Source: Paramacrobiotus metropolitanus (Eukaryota > Tardigrada > Eutardigrada > Parachela > Macrobiotidae). From it: a stretch of 64,000 nt of DNA. Positions 44,935-56,800 of this stretch are shown one piece after another. How positions within the stretch are numbered: position 1 is the stretch's first letter; the number at the start of each line of letters is the position of its first letter. The position numbers and the translations under genes were made by a program. The notes beneath the pieces are model-generated. The model was not told where the DNA came from. It saw nothing but the letters and a program-made list of their open reading frames with translations, and made no database searches. The stretch is taken from assembly GCF_019649055.1 (NCBI RefSeq), contig NW_026570311.1:496001-560000 (forward strand), given 5' to 3'.

Positions 44935-46905
44935 AAGATTTAAGGGATTTGGCCCGGTACATAGCACCAAATTCGTGTAGACACACGGAAACTTTCGCTG
45001 TCGCCCACTCCCAAACACTTTTCTGCATTGCTTTATGATATTTTTAAGGAACGAAGATCCACGGAAAAAGGAATTCCACGGTGGAATTCCGTTTTCCAAA
45101 TCCGCGATCCAGGCGACCTGCTTGGATTTGGAAAACGGAATTTAGGAAATCCGTGGAATTCCGCTTTCCGAATGGAAATCCAAATTTGTGTATTTGGATT
45201 TCCAAACGTACGAAAACTTCCGAAATTATCGAAACTAAGCCGGCAGCTTCTCACTTTTTTCACATTTTTGCCATAAAACCCCTGTCAGTTTCAGCAGTTT
45301 TCAATTTTCTTTGGCGGCATGAAAACAAAACGTAATGCACTGTTTATATTGCTACAACAAAAATTCCAGCGCACTAGCATTTAATGAGTGCAAAAATGCT
45401 CACTGTCTCCCACCCGGTACTAATGATTAGGTATGTAACGCACTAATAATAATTTTGAAAACATTAATGCTACTGTATATGATTTTATCTATCACTTACA
45501 TACAAGATCCCGAAGCCGATCAGTTGAATGAGAGCCTTTTGTTATGACAGTGTTGTTTTTTTTACCGTAACTAACTTATTCTTATGTTGAAAAACGAAAG
45601 TGCGAATACAATAAGGTGCTGTAACAAACCAAAATGGCATACGAGGTTGAAATTTGCATGCTAATATGGAATCTAGGACATAAACGAACTACTTTCGTTT
45701 TAAAAATTAACATTAGATTTTAAGTTATATTTTATTAAGGTTTTTCACTTTTCAACTGTTTTATTTCAGTAATTAGTATTTTTGTAAATACTCTAACAAG
45801 CCAGCTACGTAAATTTGTAATAAGTCGGTAATAAACTTCAATGTTTCCACAAGTACAGTAAAACCGGTTTCGTGGTCTGGCAAAAAACGGTACTTTGCAG
45901 TTGAATCATGCTTGAAACTATGAATCTGCAGCGATCAACTAGACGGCATTAACTGAAATGGTGTTTAATTGGTAGCCGAGTTACGCTGGATAGCTATCTG
46001 CGGGAAAACAAAGCTAAAAAATGGTATTCCAGCGAAAATTGTAAAATCCTTGGATTTACGGAAATCCATTTGGATTTCCGTAAATCCACGGAATCCATGG
46101 AAATCCATGGCAATTTCCTTTCCAAATCCTTTCCACGGGCCCGAACCCGTGGAAATTCGTTCCTTAGATATTTTGTAACCAAAAGATTTGTATACATAGG
46201 CGTGAGATCCGTTTTTGCGCGCAACATCCGGTTGCGGCGTTATGAGGGTAACAATATTCCAGAAGTTTAAATGCATTCAGGTGTACCAAAAGTCTCATTA
46301 TGGACCGATCCCTTTCAAATTTTGCATGTAAATGCGCATAACCATGAAGATCGTTTTTACACCGATCCACTGTTCTAGGATGTCTTTCAAATTTTAAACT
46401 GAATTTCAAAAAGTTTAAAATTCATTTTAAAATTTGAAAAAAATCGTGGAAGTCTGGATCCGTGTAAGAACGATCTTCATGGGTTATGCGCATTTACATG
46501 CAAAATTGAAAAGAAATCGGTCCATAATGAGACTTTTGGTACACCTGAATGCATTAAAACTTTTTGGAATATTTTTACCCCCATAACTCCGCAGCCGGAT
46601 GTTGCGCGCAAAAACGGATTTTACGCCTGTGTATACAAATCATTTGGCTACACAATATCAAAAGCAACCCAAAAAAGTATTTTGAAGTGCGCGAAAGCGA
46701 ATACACCTGTCAATGGATGGAGTCGAAAAGTTAATTGAACTCTTTCTTGTTGTGACAATTAAGCTTTTCTCACGGTTTGGCTAACTTCTGAGTTCTGAAT
46801 GTTTCTTGATTTGTACTCTGCCGTCGTTTACAAATAAAAGTAGAACATTCCTGTCAATGTACATGAATTCAGTGCTATGTACCGGGCCAAATCCCTTAAT
46901 ACGAT
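44935..46905. mobile_element. Composite palindromic element, about 2 kb
   Basis: The outer inverted pair is TTAAGGGATTTGGCCCGGTA near 44938 and ACCGGGCCAAATCCCTTAA near 46879. An inner pair lies around a centre near 46415: CGCGCAACATCCGGTTGC near 46219 against CAGCCGGATGTTGCGCGC near 46593, and GCATTCAGGTGTACC against GGTACACCTGAATGC. The left arm is longer and holds a block of GGAATTCC-like half-palindromes (45050-45210 and 46065-46165). This looks like a foldback element enlarged by another insertion. No transposase. Confidence 0.7.
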
Positions 46906-47619
46906 TGGGCATCCAAATTGTCTTTAACCATCGCAATTTTTTTAAAAATTCGAGTCATTTAACCAGCTCCCATCAAGCATACAATATTTATATGACATTG
47001 TACTTACAAGTTCAAGTACATTGGTCTTTGCTGTATTAAAGCGAAACGTTAGCTTGTGCAAGCAGTCCTAATAAAATGGTTGTAAAATTCAAATGAATAA
47101 TTAATATTCTTCCAGATAACGGGTTATCAATATCAGTCTTTCACAATTTACATGCGGCACACTAAAGCATGTAAAATATTCTGTAATCTGTGCAGGTAAT
47201 TGGAATAACAGAATCTAAAACAAACCTAAAGTTTATGGCCGATACAATTATTGTGTAAATATCGACGTGTTTGTCTTTTGGAAAAGCGGACCGATTACAT
47301 AGCGTAATGTCAATCGCCGACCGGCTTGACGTCCGTTATAATTGTCGAACATTAAATAGTCATAATAGTCAGCGGAAATGCCGGCATCCTTGGTATTGTG
47401 ATATGCATTATCAAAACCATCGCTGCAGACGGATCTGAATTATTCGGTACCGGTATTTAAAGGTAATTCATGCGCATCTGATTTTAACTGGGCACATCCG
47501 AAATGCTAGTATAATCAGTATACTTGTTTATTCGGGGGTTGTACAAAGTAAGCTTTTGCCATGAGCAGACATGGTTATAAGCTGTCTGCTACCCACGTTT
47601 TCCATTATTAAAACTTCCA
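46906..47619. other. No gene seen
   Basis: AT-rich spacer between related repeat copies. Confidence 0.4.
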
Positions 47620-48050
47620 AGTTACCCGGCACATTGAACCAAATTCGTGTACAACCCACGAGAAGTTTCGCTTCTGAGCACTTCCAGACATTATTTTTGG
47701 ATGGCATTTAGCATTGTGCAGCCAAATGATTTTTATACGTAGCAGCGTAGGAGAGAAATCCTTTTGTGCGTGCAACATCCAGTTGCAGGCTGCAGAGGAA
47801 TGAGGGTAACAAAATTCCAGCAAAATTAAATGCATTCAAGTATAACAAAGTCTCATAATCAACCGGTCGTCTTTAAATTTTGCCAGTAAATTCCTATAAC
47901 TACGCAGATCGATCTCACACCGAAGTGCCCGAACCATGTGGCACCAACACAATATTCGAATTTTAAACTAATTTGTCAAAATTGTAGAATGAATTTTTTT
48001 AAAAAAACTGATAGAATTCTGGATCGGTATAAGAACGATTTTGCCGGTAA
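47620..48050. repeat. Partial copy of the 46.2-46.7 kb palindromic element
   Basis: GTGCGTGCAACATCCAGTTG, GAGGGTAACAAAATTCCAG, AAATGCATTCAAGT and CTGGATCGGTATAAGAACGA match blocks of the element centred near 46415. Only one arm and the centre are present. Confidence 0.7.
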
Positions 48051-48239
48051 AAACGTCTTACATGAATAGAATCTTCTCCAATTTTTTCCACTGGCAAATT
48101 CACTTAACGTCCAACGATCAAAACATATAAAACATATACGTGAAATAAAATCAAAACATAAAAACAGAGTGACAATGCCACACATTTTGCTTTTGGAATG
48201 ATTTATGGCGCAGAGAAAGGTCAGCCGCAACACCATGCA

Positions 48240-49315
48240 CTACAGCGTGTGAATCAGACTCTGGTGCACCAGCCACCGCCGATGCCATCGCTTCCACGCG
48301 GTTAACACCGACTGGCGGATCTCCTTGAAGAGCGTAAACAGGACCACCTAATTACGAAGCAATTTTCTCCCAAATAACAGTCATTACGCGCTACCATAAT
48401 AACGCAAATTAGCGGCAATCTACGTGCCGGTGAATCTACAGAATACCTTACCGTGTTAATCACATAGGGTGTCGTGAAAATGAACGACAAGAACAGCTCC
48501 AACGCGGCGCTGCGCTGCTCCTCCGCGACCGCACTATAGATTCCCGACGGAATCAGGTAGAACATCAGAAACGAGAAGTACAGTAACACCCGCCCGGCGA
48601 TGCCGTTGCCGGCGTTGGGCGCGATCTTGACCCGCCGGCGGCGTTTCAACGACACGCGCTGCAGCAGCTCCCGCTTGGTCTTGCGGACTTTCAGAATAAT
48701 CAATAAATAGAAGAGGGCGACCAAGGCGAAGGGGACGTAGATCCCAATGAACGGCAGCCAGAACGCCAGCGGACACTCCCGGCGACAACACCAGGCGTGC
48801 CACGGACTGGCCGCACAACAATCATCCCGGCTGTGCACCGGGAGGTTCACCGCCACCGGGATCATCCAACTTAGAGCCACTTTTACGTACAGCCATTTCC
48901 GCTGCCGGCACAGCGCGGCGCGCTGTAGAAAGACGTTGAACAGTCGGTGCAGCGCCAGGAATAGCCAACTCCAGTATGTGGCGTGTAGGTTCACCAGGAA
49001 CATGTAGTGGGCGTAGTGGGCGATTTCCGGGATGACTTCCGGGTGTTCTTCGATGTGGATGAGATAGACGAGGACTGCGCGTACCGGCATACTCACCGTG
49101 GTCATCAGGAGGTTTGTTGAAAAGTAGTTAAAAATTAAAATCCCGGCGGATGTCCGCAGGAAAGTGGTGGCGAAAAACAGGGAAATGTAGATGGAGTGTA
49201 CAAGGATACTTAGTACGCAAGCAACTAAGATCGCAATAAACCACACTTGGACATAGTAGCCGGCGTTCCCGGATGTTGTCCAGAAAACCGGGAAGATGTT
49301 ACAGGAACAGTTCAT
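48240..49315 (-). CDS. Orphan rhodopsin-like GPCR, 2 exons, 323 aa
   Basis: Exon 48452-49315 (288 codons, ATG at 49315) joins exon 48240-48347 across a GTAAGG...TTAG intron in phase 0. The protein starts MNCSCNIFPVFWTTSG with no signal peptide. Seven hydrophobic helices are visible: TM1 IAILVACVLSILVHSIYI, TM2 with FNYFSTNLLMTTVS, TM3 ending LALHRLFNV, TM4 VALSWMIPVAV, TM5 IYVPFALVALFYLLII, a basic third loop (SLKRRRRVK), TM6 LLYFSFLMFYLIPSGI and TM7 FIFTTPYVINTVVLF. HRL replaces DRY and NTVVLF replaces NPxxY, so it is a divergent class A receptor. A Cys-rich second loop (DDCCAASPWHAWCC) is unusual. Ligand unknown. A duplicate of its first codons lies just upstream. Confidence 0.85.
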
Positions 49316-49377
49316 CCTCGGGAGGAACAGTATCCAGCGCTTAAACTGATCATTAAAATTGTAAGCACTAATGGAGA

Positions 49378-49458
49378 TTATAACCGCACTTGGATAAAGT
49401 AACTGGCTTCCCCGGACGTGGTCCAGAAAACCGGGAAGATGTCACAGGAACAGCTCAT
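49378..49458 (-). pseudogene. Duplicated 5' fragment of the orphan GPCR
   Basis: An ATG at 49458 begins MSCSCDIFPVFWTTSG, nearly identical to the neighbouring receptor's MNCSCNIFPVFWTTSG, then diverges (EASYFIQVRL) into a stop at 49378. The two starts are 143 bp apart in the same orientation. This is a local tandem duplication of the first exon's 5' end. It could act as an upstream ORF if transcription begins further upstream. Confidence 0.75.
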
Positions 49459-50570
49459 TCTCGCGATGGGAAGACGAAGTGTCTCTTCGTTATTTCACGC
49501 GGATGGTGGAGATTATAAACACACTGCCTGCTTCTAATCGCAGCTCAATAAAGGTTAGACAAATATAATGACACATTGGAGGAACACAGGACGTCATGTG
49601 GCCGCCCTTACCAGCCGCGCATGTGTCGGGGAATAACGTCATTAAGGCCCCGCCGCCGATTAGGAATTAGCGGTAAATCCGCGCAGCAGTATTGTACTGT
49701 GCAATGTCGAGTTGGGTTTGAAAGTCACGCTCGCCCGACAGCGATGATTGCGCAATGCCGGTGATTAGCTGCGATCAATATCGACTGTAGTGTAAAGCAC
49801 CTGGGTCATGTGTCTCCCGTCTGCGCACCGCGGTGATGCGGGAATTGAGACAATCAGGAGAGCACGGTGTGCGCGATAAGGATAATAATGTGTACTTTCT
49901 ACGTGTTGCTTTGAGTGCGATTTTGACAGATGTGGCCTTGACTCTGGGGACAATCAACGGTTCGATCAATACGGTTTTACACTGTGTTTTTATACTTCCC
50001 TATCGGAAGTTCATTCGCACTTTATGAAAGTGGCGATACTTGTAAATTCGACGGAAACGTGATCGCGGTTTTTAGTGGCGTTTTATGCTTTTCGATTTTT
50101 CCTGTTTAATCAATTTATGTTAATCAGGATGACAAGTGTCCCATTTTCGAGGGAAAGAGTAGAAATCGGCCAGTCGGTCCGCGGTGTAAATATTCAATCG
50201 ATAAACAGTGTGCAAGCGGAACACAACCAGTACGCAGCACACCGTCAGCACTGTGTTCGAACAGAGAACTCCACGTCTCCAGTTCCACGTTTTTTCGTCA
50301 CGTTTGTTACTTACTGTACATGTTTCCTGTACCCGTCATCATTATTCACACGCCACTTTCTCAAGCGTAACTGCTTCGTTAAAAGCCTTTAATTGACAAG
50401 TATTCCACGCGATGCAGCGCCTATTTGAAATGCATGAGAATTTTAAATCAACATTCCGCTGTTCGCCATTGATGCAGATCATGCGGGTACAGATTCCGCC
50501 GGCGCATAAATAATCGAGTTACGTAACCCTGTCTGCCGTATTCATGTTCAAACATGCACGGATATTAAAA
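49459..50570. other. Divergent intergenic region between the orphan GPCR and calpain
   Basis: The minus-strand GPCR and plus-strand calpain point away from each other, so this holds both promoters. No other gene is seen. Confidence 0.45.
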
Positions 50571-50592
50571 GAGAAAGAGAGAGAGAGAGAGC
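50571..50592 (+). promoter_or_regulatory. GAGA-rich tract upstream of calpain
   Basis: An uninterrupted GA repeat about 220 bp before the calpain start codon, with further GAGA and TCTC motifs (50605-50700). GA tracts commonly mark arthropod-type promoters; its use here is inferred only from position. Confidence 0.35.
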
Positions 50593-50811
50593 GACCGTGA
50601 ACGCCGCTCTCTCGTACACACACGTCAGCTAAAAATCCCATAGAACACATCGCACATTGCTGCAGAGCAGACAGAGAGAAAGAGAAACCGGTCTCTGTCT
50701 GGCTGATTGAGACTGCAATTCACAGACCGTCTATCAACACACGCTGGTTCGTTTTACATCCCCCGTGCATCCCCAGTATCCTGTTTATCCACAAACAACC
50801 CATCCCCGAAA

Positions 50812-53800
50812 ATGCCGCTGGATTTTCTGAATAAACTGGGCATCAGGCCGCCGCCGTTGAACGTGCGGACACTGCAGGGGATGGGCCGCGATCTGGGCTT
50901 GTTCAACCAGTCATCGCTGCATAAAAAGCAGACGTACGTTGCGTTGAAGCAGCAGTGTCTGCAGTCGGGAACGCTTTTTGAAGATCAGGAGTTCCGTTGC
51001 GAGGCGGCGTCGTTGTTCTATACCAATAATCACAAAATCCCGGTTAATGCTGTCCAGTGGCTGCGGCCTAAGGTAGGCTGCTATTGCGTCTGAATAACTT
51101 TTCCTTTTTAAGCATCGGATTCAGTGTCTGCAATGACGTCATTTTAGCCGATTTACGCTTCACCTGAACAAGCGAATGAAACAGCAGAGATGCTGTTAAC
51201 ACGATTGATGATTTTTCTGTTTATATTTTTAGGAAATCAATCCCAACGCCAAGCTGGTTCGCAGCAGCGGCCAATCGCCGGACGGGACCGGCCGCACTGA
51301 CCAGTTAGGCCGCGACGTTAGCCAAGGACAGATAGGCAACTGCTGGTTCGTGGCGGCCTGCTCCGTTCTGGCTGAATTCCCCAAACTGTGGCGTGCCGTA
51401 AGTGCTACAGAATAAGTGGCATCATTCTGTGTCTTTTATGGTTGAACGGGGTGCAGGTGATTCCCGATCATCCGGAGCAGGAAATCCAAGGCGGTACTAG
51501 CGCTGGCTACGCAGGCATCTTCCACTTCCGCTTCTGGCGGTTTGGCGAGTGGACGGATGTCGTGGTGGACGACCGGCTGCCGTGTCTCAACGGGCAGCTC
51601 ATCTTCTGCAAGAGCAAACAAGGGGATGAGTTCTGGGGATCGCTGCTGGAGAAGGCTTATGCGAAGTGAGTACAGTACATTCCTTGACACACTACCCGCA
51701 ACAACAAAATTTGATGCAGTTGTCCGAACCTGCGCATTTGTATGTATGCAGTAGTCAGTACGTAGGTGTTACGTTGGTCGTGGCTACGTTCTTTTATATG
51801 GTTTTCTGCGGCAAATGCACTTGTGTCAGAAAAGTGCGATGCCACCGCTTCCTGTGTGCAAAATTGGTTCTCTTCTTGGAATAGGTTAAATGGCTGCTAC
51901 GAAGCACTGGACGGTAAGCGTCACATTATCCAAAAATTATCCACATGGACGGCAAACAGGAAACGTTCTTTTCATAGGAGGAAACCTAACGGATGCCTTG
52001 GTGGACTTTACGGGTGGAATGGCGGAGAGTGCCGACTTGAAGACGGAATACCAGGGCCCAGACCAGCAGGCGGCGCTGTACAGTCTCATGGAGAAGGAGC
52101 TGCAGTTTAACGGGCTCATGTGTGCCGCCGTCGCCGTAAGTGCTTCTCGCCTCGATCCCTGCATAACGAACGATTTGGATAGTATGACGTGCAGACTAGA
52201 ATGTTTTCATAGATTTATTCGCGGGATGAGATGGAAGCGGTACTGCAGAACGGACTGGTCAAAGGTCACGCGTACGGCATAACCAATCTGAAGACGGTGA
52301 AGAACAGCGAAGTCCCGGGGTTGTTGTCGTTTCTGGGGATGGGCGGGGGGACGGCGGTGCGGTTGGTACGGCTGCGGAATCCCTGGGGACGGAAAGAGTG
52401 GAATGGACGGTTCAGTGACGGGTAAGACCATGCATTTGGTAGATTGTAACGAATGCTTAATGCTGCTCTTCATTCGGACCTACCAAACAGCTGCAGAAAT
52501 TGTTAATTATGCTCCTGCAGTCGCTTTCATCGTAATGCTACACATATGTATTTAGTATAGGCGCTTCGAAACCACATTTTTAAAATTCAGTGTAATGGAA
52601 TAAATGGTCAAACGTTTTTTCGAATCATTTCTGTTGTAACAGTAAGATACAGTATCTGTAAGAACGTTTGACAGCGCATGGCTGGTTGTATGGAAACAGA
52701 GTTAACATTTATTTTGTTTTTAACGATTTTAGTTCTGCCTCCAGTAGCATAGCTCATATAATTTTGCCCATCCGAGAAAAAATAAATTTCTCAAAAGTTG
52801 TAAACGTTAGATACATAATTTTGGTCAGAATAAACGTGTCAGTCTGTGGTCAACGCTGATCGCCCTTTTGGTGGATGGTCGGTATCTGCCACCGCACTAC
52901 ATTTCGAGCACTATTTTTATGTAAACAGTATCGGTTGAAAAATTATAACATTACAGTAATATTATATACAGATACTACAGTGATAGTCTCGTTTCAAAAT
53001 TGGTAGATTAATAGATTTACTGTTGTACATATTTTTAATTGCCAATTGTGATCCGAATATAAACTATGAATATTTAATAATAATATTAACAATAACGATA
53101 AAATTATGAATAATTTATTATTTACATACTGTTAAATTTGTTTATTTATTTTTCCACAGTTTGTGGTGCAGTACTGAAATTTCTACTCAATAACAAAGCA
53201 CCCACTGGTAATACAAGTTGAAAGAAAACACAGGTAGAGAAATATGTGTATGAAGTACAGCAATATGACATTGTTTATTTTGGTGTTTAAGATAACGTTG
53301 CAGCACAGGATTATAATTCGTTAATAAATTCCGTTATATCCGCGGCACAGAGTTAAAGATAAAACCACGAAACGCTCTTTTACTAAGAGCACCCATCGAC
53401 GTAACGAAAAGCTTGCGCTGGTAATAATGATACTACAGAGTTGTATACCGGAAATGATCAGACGAAAGTTAAAGGTTATACTTGCATTGGCTATTGATGA
53501 TACGCTGATGATATGGAATAATTGCTTTTCCGGCCTTACAGATCGGCCGAGTGGAACAACATCAGCCAGCAGAAACGGCAGGAGCTGGGGCTGGTGTTCG
53601 AGGATGACGGGGAGTTCTGGATGGCGTTCGATGATTTCTGCGAGCACTTCTCCAGCGTGTCCATCTGCCGCATCATCCACACCAGCATCATCGGGACGAT
53701 TATGAGCGGCGGCGCCAAGAACTGGAGTGAGGGCGTGTTTAAGGGGGCCTGGAAGCAGCCCGACAAGGCCGGCGGCTGCGTCAACAACCGCGAGAGCTTC

Positions 53801-56800
53801 TTCAACAATCCCCAGGTACCGTTCGTGCTTAATGAAGTCCGGGCACAAAGGTCACTGCGCATTACGGAGCACCTTGGATAGTTTGTCCAACGGTTTGTCT
53901 GGCATAATAAAATTTAGTTAGATTTCCAAGCACGGTGTACCTTGAGCGCAGAACAGGTTCTTCGACTTTCATCGCATTCCGGACACTTTCATAATAAAGA
54001 TCTGCGTACCGGACATCAGAGACAGCTCAGACAGGGTACAGTCTGTGCGCTGTTCCATACTTTACAGTTGTAAGAAAAAATGGCAGTTTTTATTAATGTC
54101 GTATGCAAGCGTGAGTAAAAATACTAATTATAACGAAATCAATTTTTGAAAGGTTGTTATGTGGAACAACGTGGCGATTTTCGATATCGTGTCTTTTGTG
54201 TCCGGTACGCGAATCCATATTGCCAATTATGCAAAATGTCTGAAATGCGTAAGAAGTCAAAACATGCATTACTGCTGAATGTAAAAGTATGCAGCGGCTT
54301 AAGGCGTGTTGTGTATAGAAGTACCGTTACTTTATTATACCTTTTAATATAGCTTTTCTGGTTTGTTCTTCTAGTTAGTCGCTCCTAGCGTAGCAAATGA
54401 TGATGCCGTACTTATCTGTAATTGCATGAAGTGACAAGCGTCTTTCTCGCCATTATAGGGTGTGAATATAAATGTATCGTAGTGCAGTGGCCGCTTAGTT
54501 AGTACGCCGACATGTTTCCCGCGAGATTTACATAACGTTTCTTAAACCAATCAAAAGGATTTAACTGTTAGTGTGAACTTTTACCATTTTTATTTTTCTT
54601 ATTAACTTGGTGTTTGTTAATTCAACGTGTTAGCCTAACAATAAAATCACTGTGAATTATGACTTATTAATTCTTTTAAAAAATTAGTTTTTCAAACTAA
54701 CTTTTTTGGCATTGGCTGATATATATGGGCTATGTGGTATTTTAAAATTTTGTACATATTTTGCATCACTAATCACTATGTATTTCAGCACATATTAGTT
54801 CTCTAAGCGCTGAGATTTGCAATCATTTCCGGTGCTTCCGCTGTTTTGCTGTTCCGGGTAGTATGCGTATTTTTTAACGTTCACCTGAAATATTTGCTGT
54901 TGCTAGCCAAGTGACAAAATTTTCCTCCGATTATTTGCGTATTGTGTGACAAGACAGATTACTGTAGTTCGCTCACTGTATCGTGGGCGTGTGATGCATT
55001 CGACGTTTATTGTTGGTATATAAATAAGGCGCGTTGCAGTACCGGTTCGACGTGGCCACGGCGGACGAGCAGGTGCTGATCGGGCTGTCGCAGCCGGACA
55101 ACCGGTACCTGCGCTCGGCGGGGCAGGGCAACTACCTGGCCATCGGGTTCTACGTGATGCGCATCGAGTGCAACCGCAAGACGCGGGTGCGGCTCTTCAA
55201 GGACAAGGCCGGCATGTCGCAGTACACGCCCGCCCGCACCGTCACGCTGCGGCTGAACCTCCGGCCGGGCCGCTACTGCATCATTCCCACCAGCTTCGAA
55301 CCCGGCCAGGAGGGCAGCTTCCTCCTGCGCATCTACACCAGCTACGACTGCAATGCCGGGTAAGTGCTGATATACGGGCCAACGTTAGCCGAATTTGTAA
55401 ATGCTTTTAATAAATTTTTATTTCTTTGCAATGCTACGTATTGACGCTACATAATGCTGTTTAATTACGCCACCAAGTAAAATGTCTAGGAAAAATTTGA
55501 CATTTTTTTATTGATTACATTAACATCATTTTCGTAGATACAAAGTACGAGAAATTTAATTGAAATTATTTAAAACAGCAAAATAACCACACATAAGCAT
55601 AATATTAAAACGCTGCTCTTAAAGCTTTAATATCTACGCAGATACGCCGCATCACCGAATGTTGTACTTCCTTTCACATAATTTATCCTGTACTGCTGTA
55701 AGATAATAATATCTATATTATTTTAAATTTATGCTTAACAATCGCTGTTCGTATACTGCAGTACAGTACGTGTAAGTAAGTACGTACACCTTTTTATTCC
55801 ACAACTTGTCAATTAACCGCTTTTCTACCGGCTAGCATTAAGCGGAATTATCATACCGCGCCGGCAGAATAGCTTTATAAAAAATATTTATATAGCCGGT
55901 TTATTTTGCCGGGTGTGGAAAATATGGGAAACGTGCTATCAGCGCATTCGGCGCTGGTGATCGTTGTTGTCACGTTCCACACTTGTTTGTCGGGCCTTAT
56001 ACCGGGAAAAACCCCGGTGGCAACATTGTACACGGTGGCTGCTATAGCCGTGTTGGCAGCCGCAGTCAGCCGGCAGCGGTCATCGATCTCGCCAGCGCTG
56101 GTTTTAAATGCAGCATTGATAATATTAAATTTTAATAGCGCTTGTGTACTCGACTACTCGTACATATGTTGCAAAGTGCAAGTGGTTTAAATCGGTCGTA
56201 CGTCCTTACGGTTGAATGAGAATGAGTTGAATGACCAATCGGCTCAACTCTATACGATCAGTAAAGCCGCTGGATCGTACAACGCCGCTATCGGCGGCGC
56301 CGTATGCAACCGGATGCCGCGCGATCGTACTGCTTCTTGTCGGCGTGCCGCGTACGTATTAAACCGAGTGCGGTGTATAAGCGTGTCTCGATCGACTGGG
56401 AATCTGCCCTGTGCACGGTATAATCGCTTATCGCTCCGTACCGATCGCAACCAAAACAAAACGGTACCTGGATATTCTCGCCGCTACATAAACCGAGCCT
56501 TTTTCCTCTTGGCTCCGTCTCATTTGGATTTTTCCAGTTTTGCATCTTCGTAATTTCTCGCAAGGCATTTTTCTTCGACATTTCTCAATAATCCAGCCAG
56601 AATGTATCGCAGCCAGTACGATCGTGATGATGACAGCAACCGCTGGGGAAACAACCGTGACCACAATGAGGTACGTGCATTCCTAAATTCCCAGTAATAA
56701 TTTGCTTTCTGGTGGAGTTTCCCGTCAGGCTCTATAATCTCGGTGCTTTTGCAGCGCTCCCGTGGATACTCCCTAGGCGCCACGGATCGCCACGACCGCC

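Noticed and set aside
46070-46276. Short frames in the 45-46 kb repeat block
   Set aside because: Encoded by GGAAATCC-type half-palindromes present on both strands; repeat artefacts.
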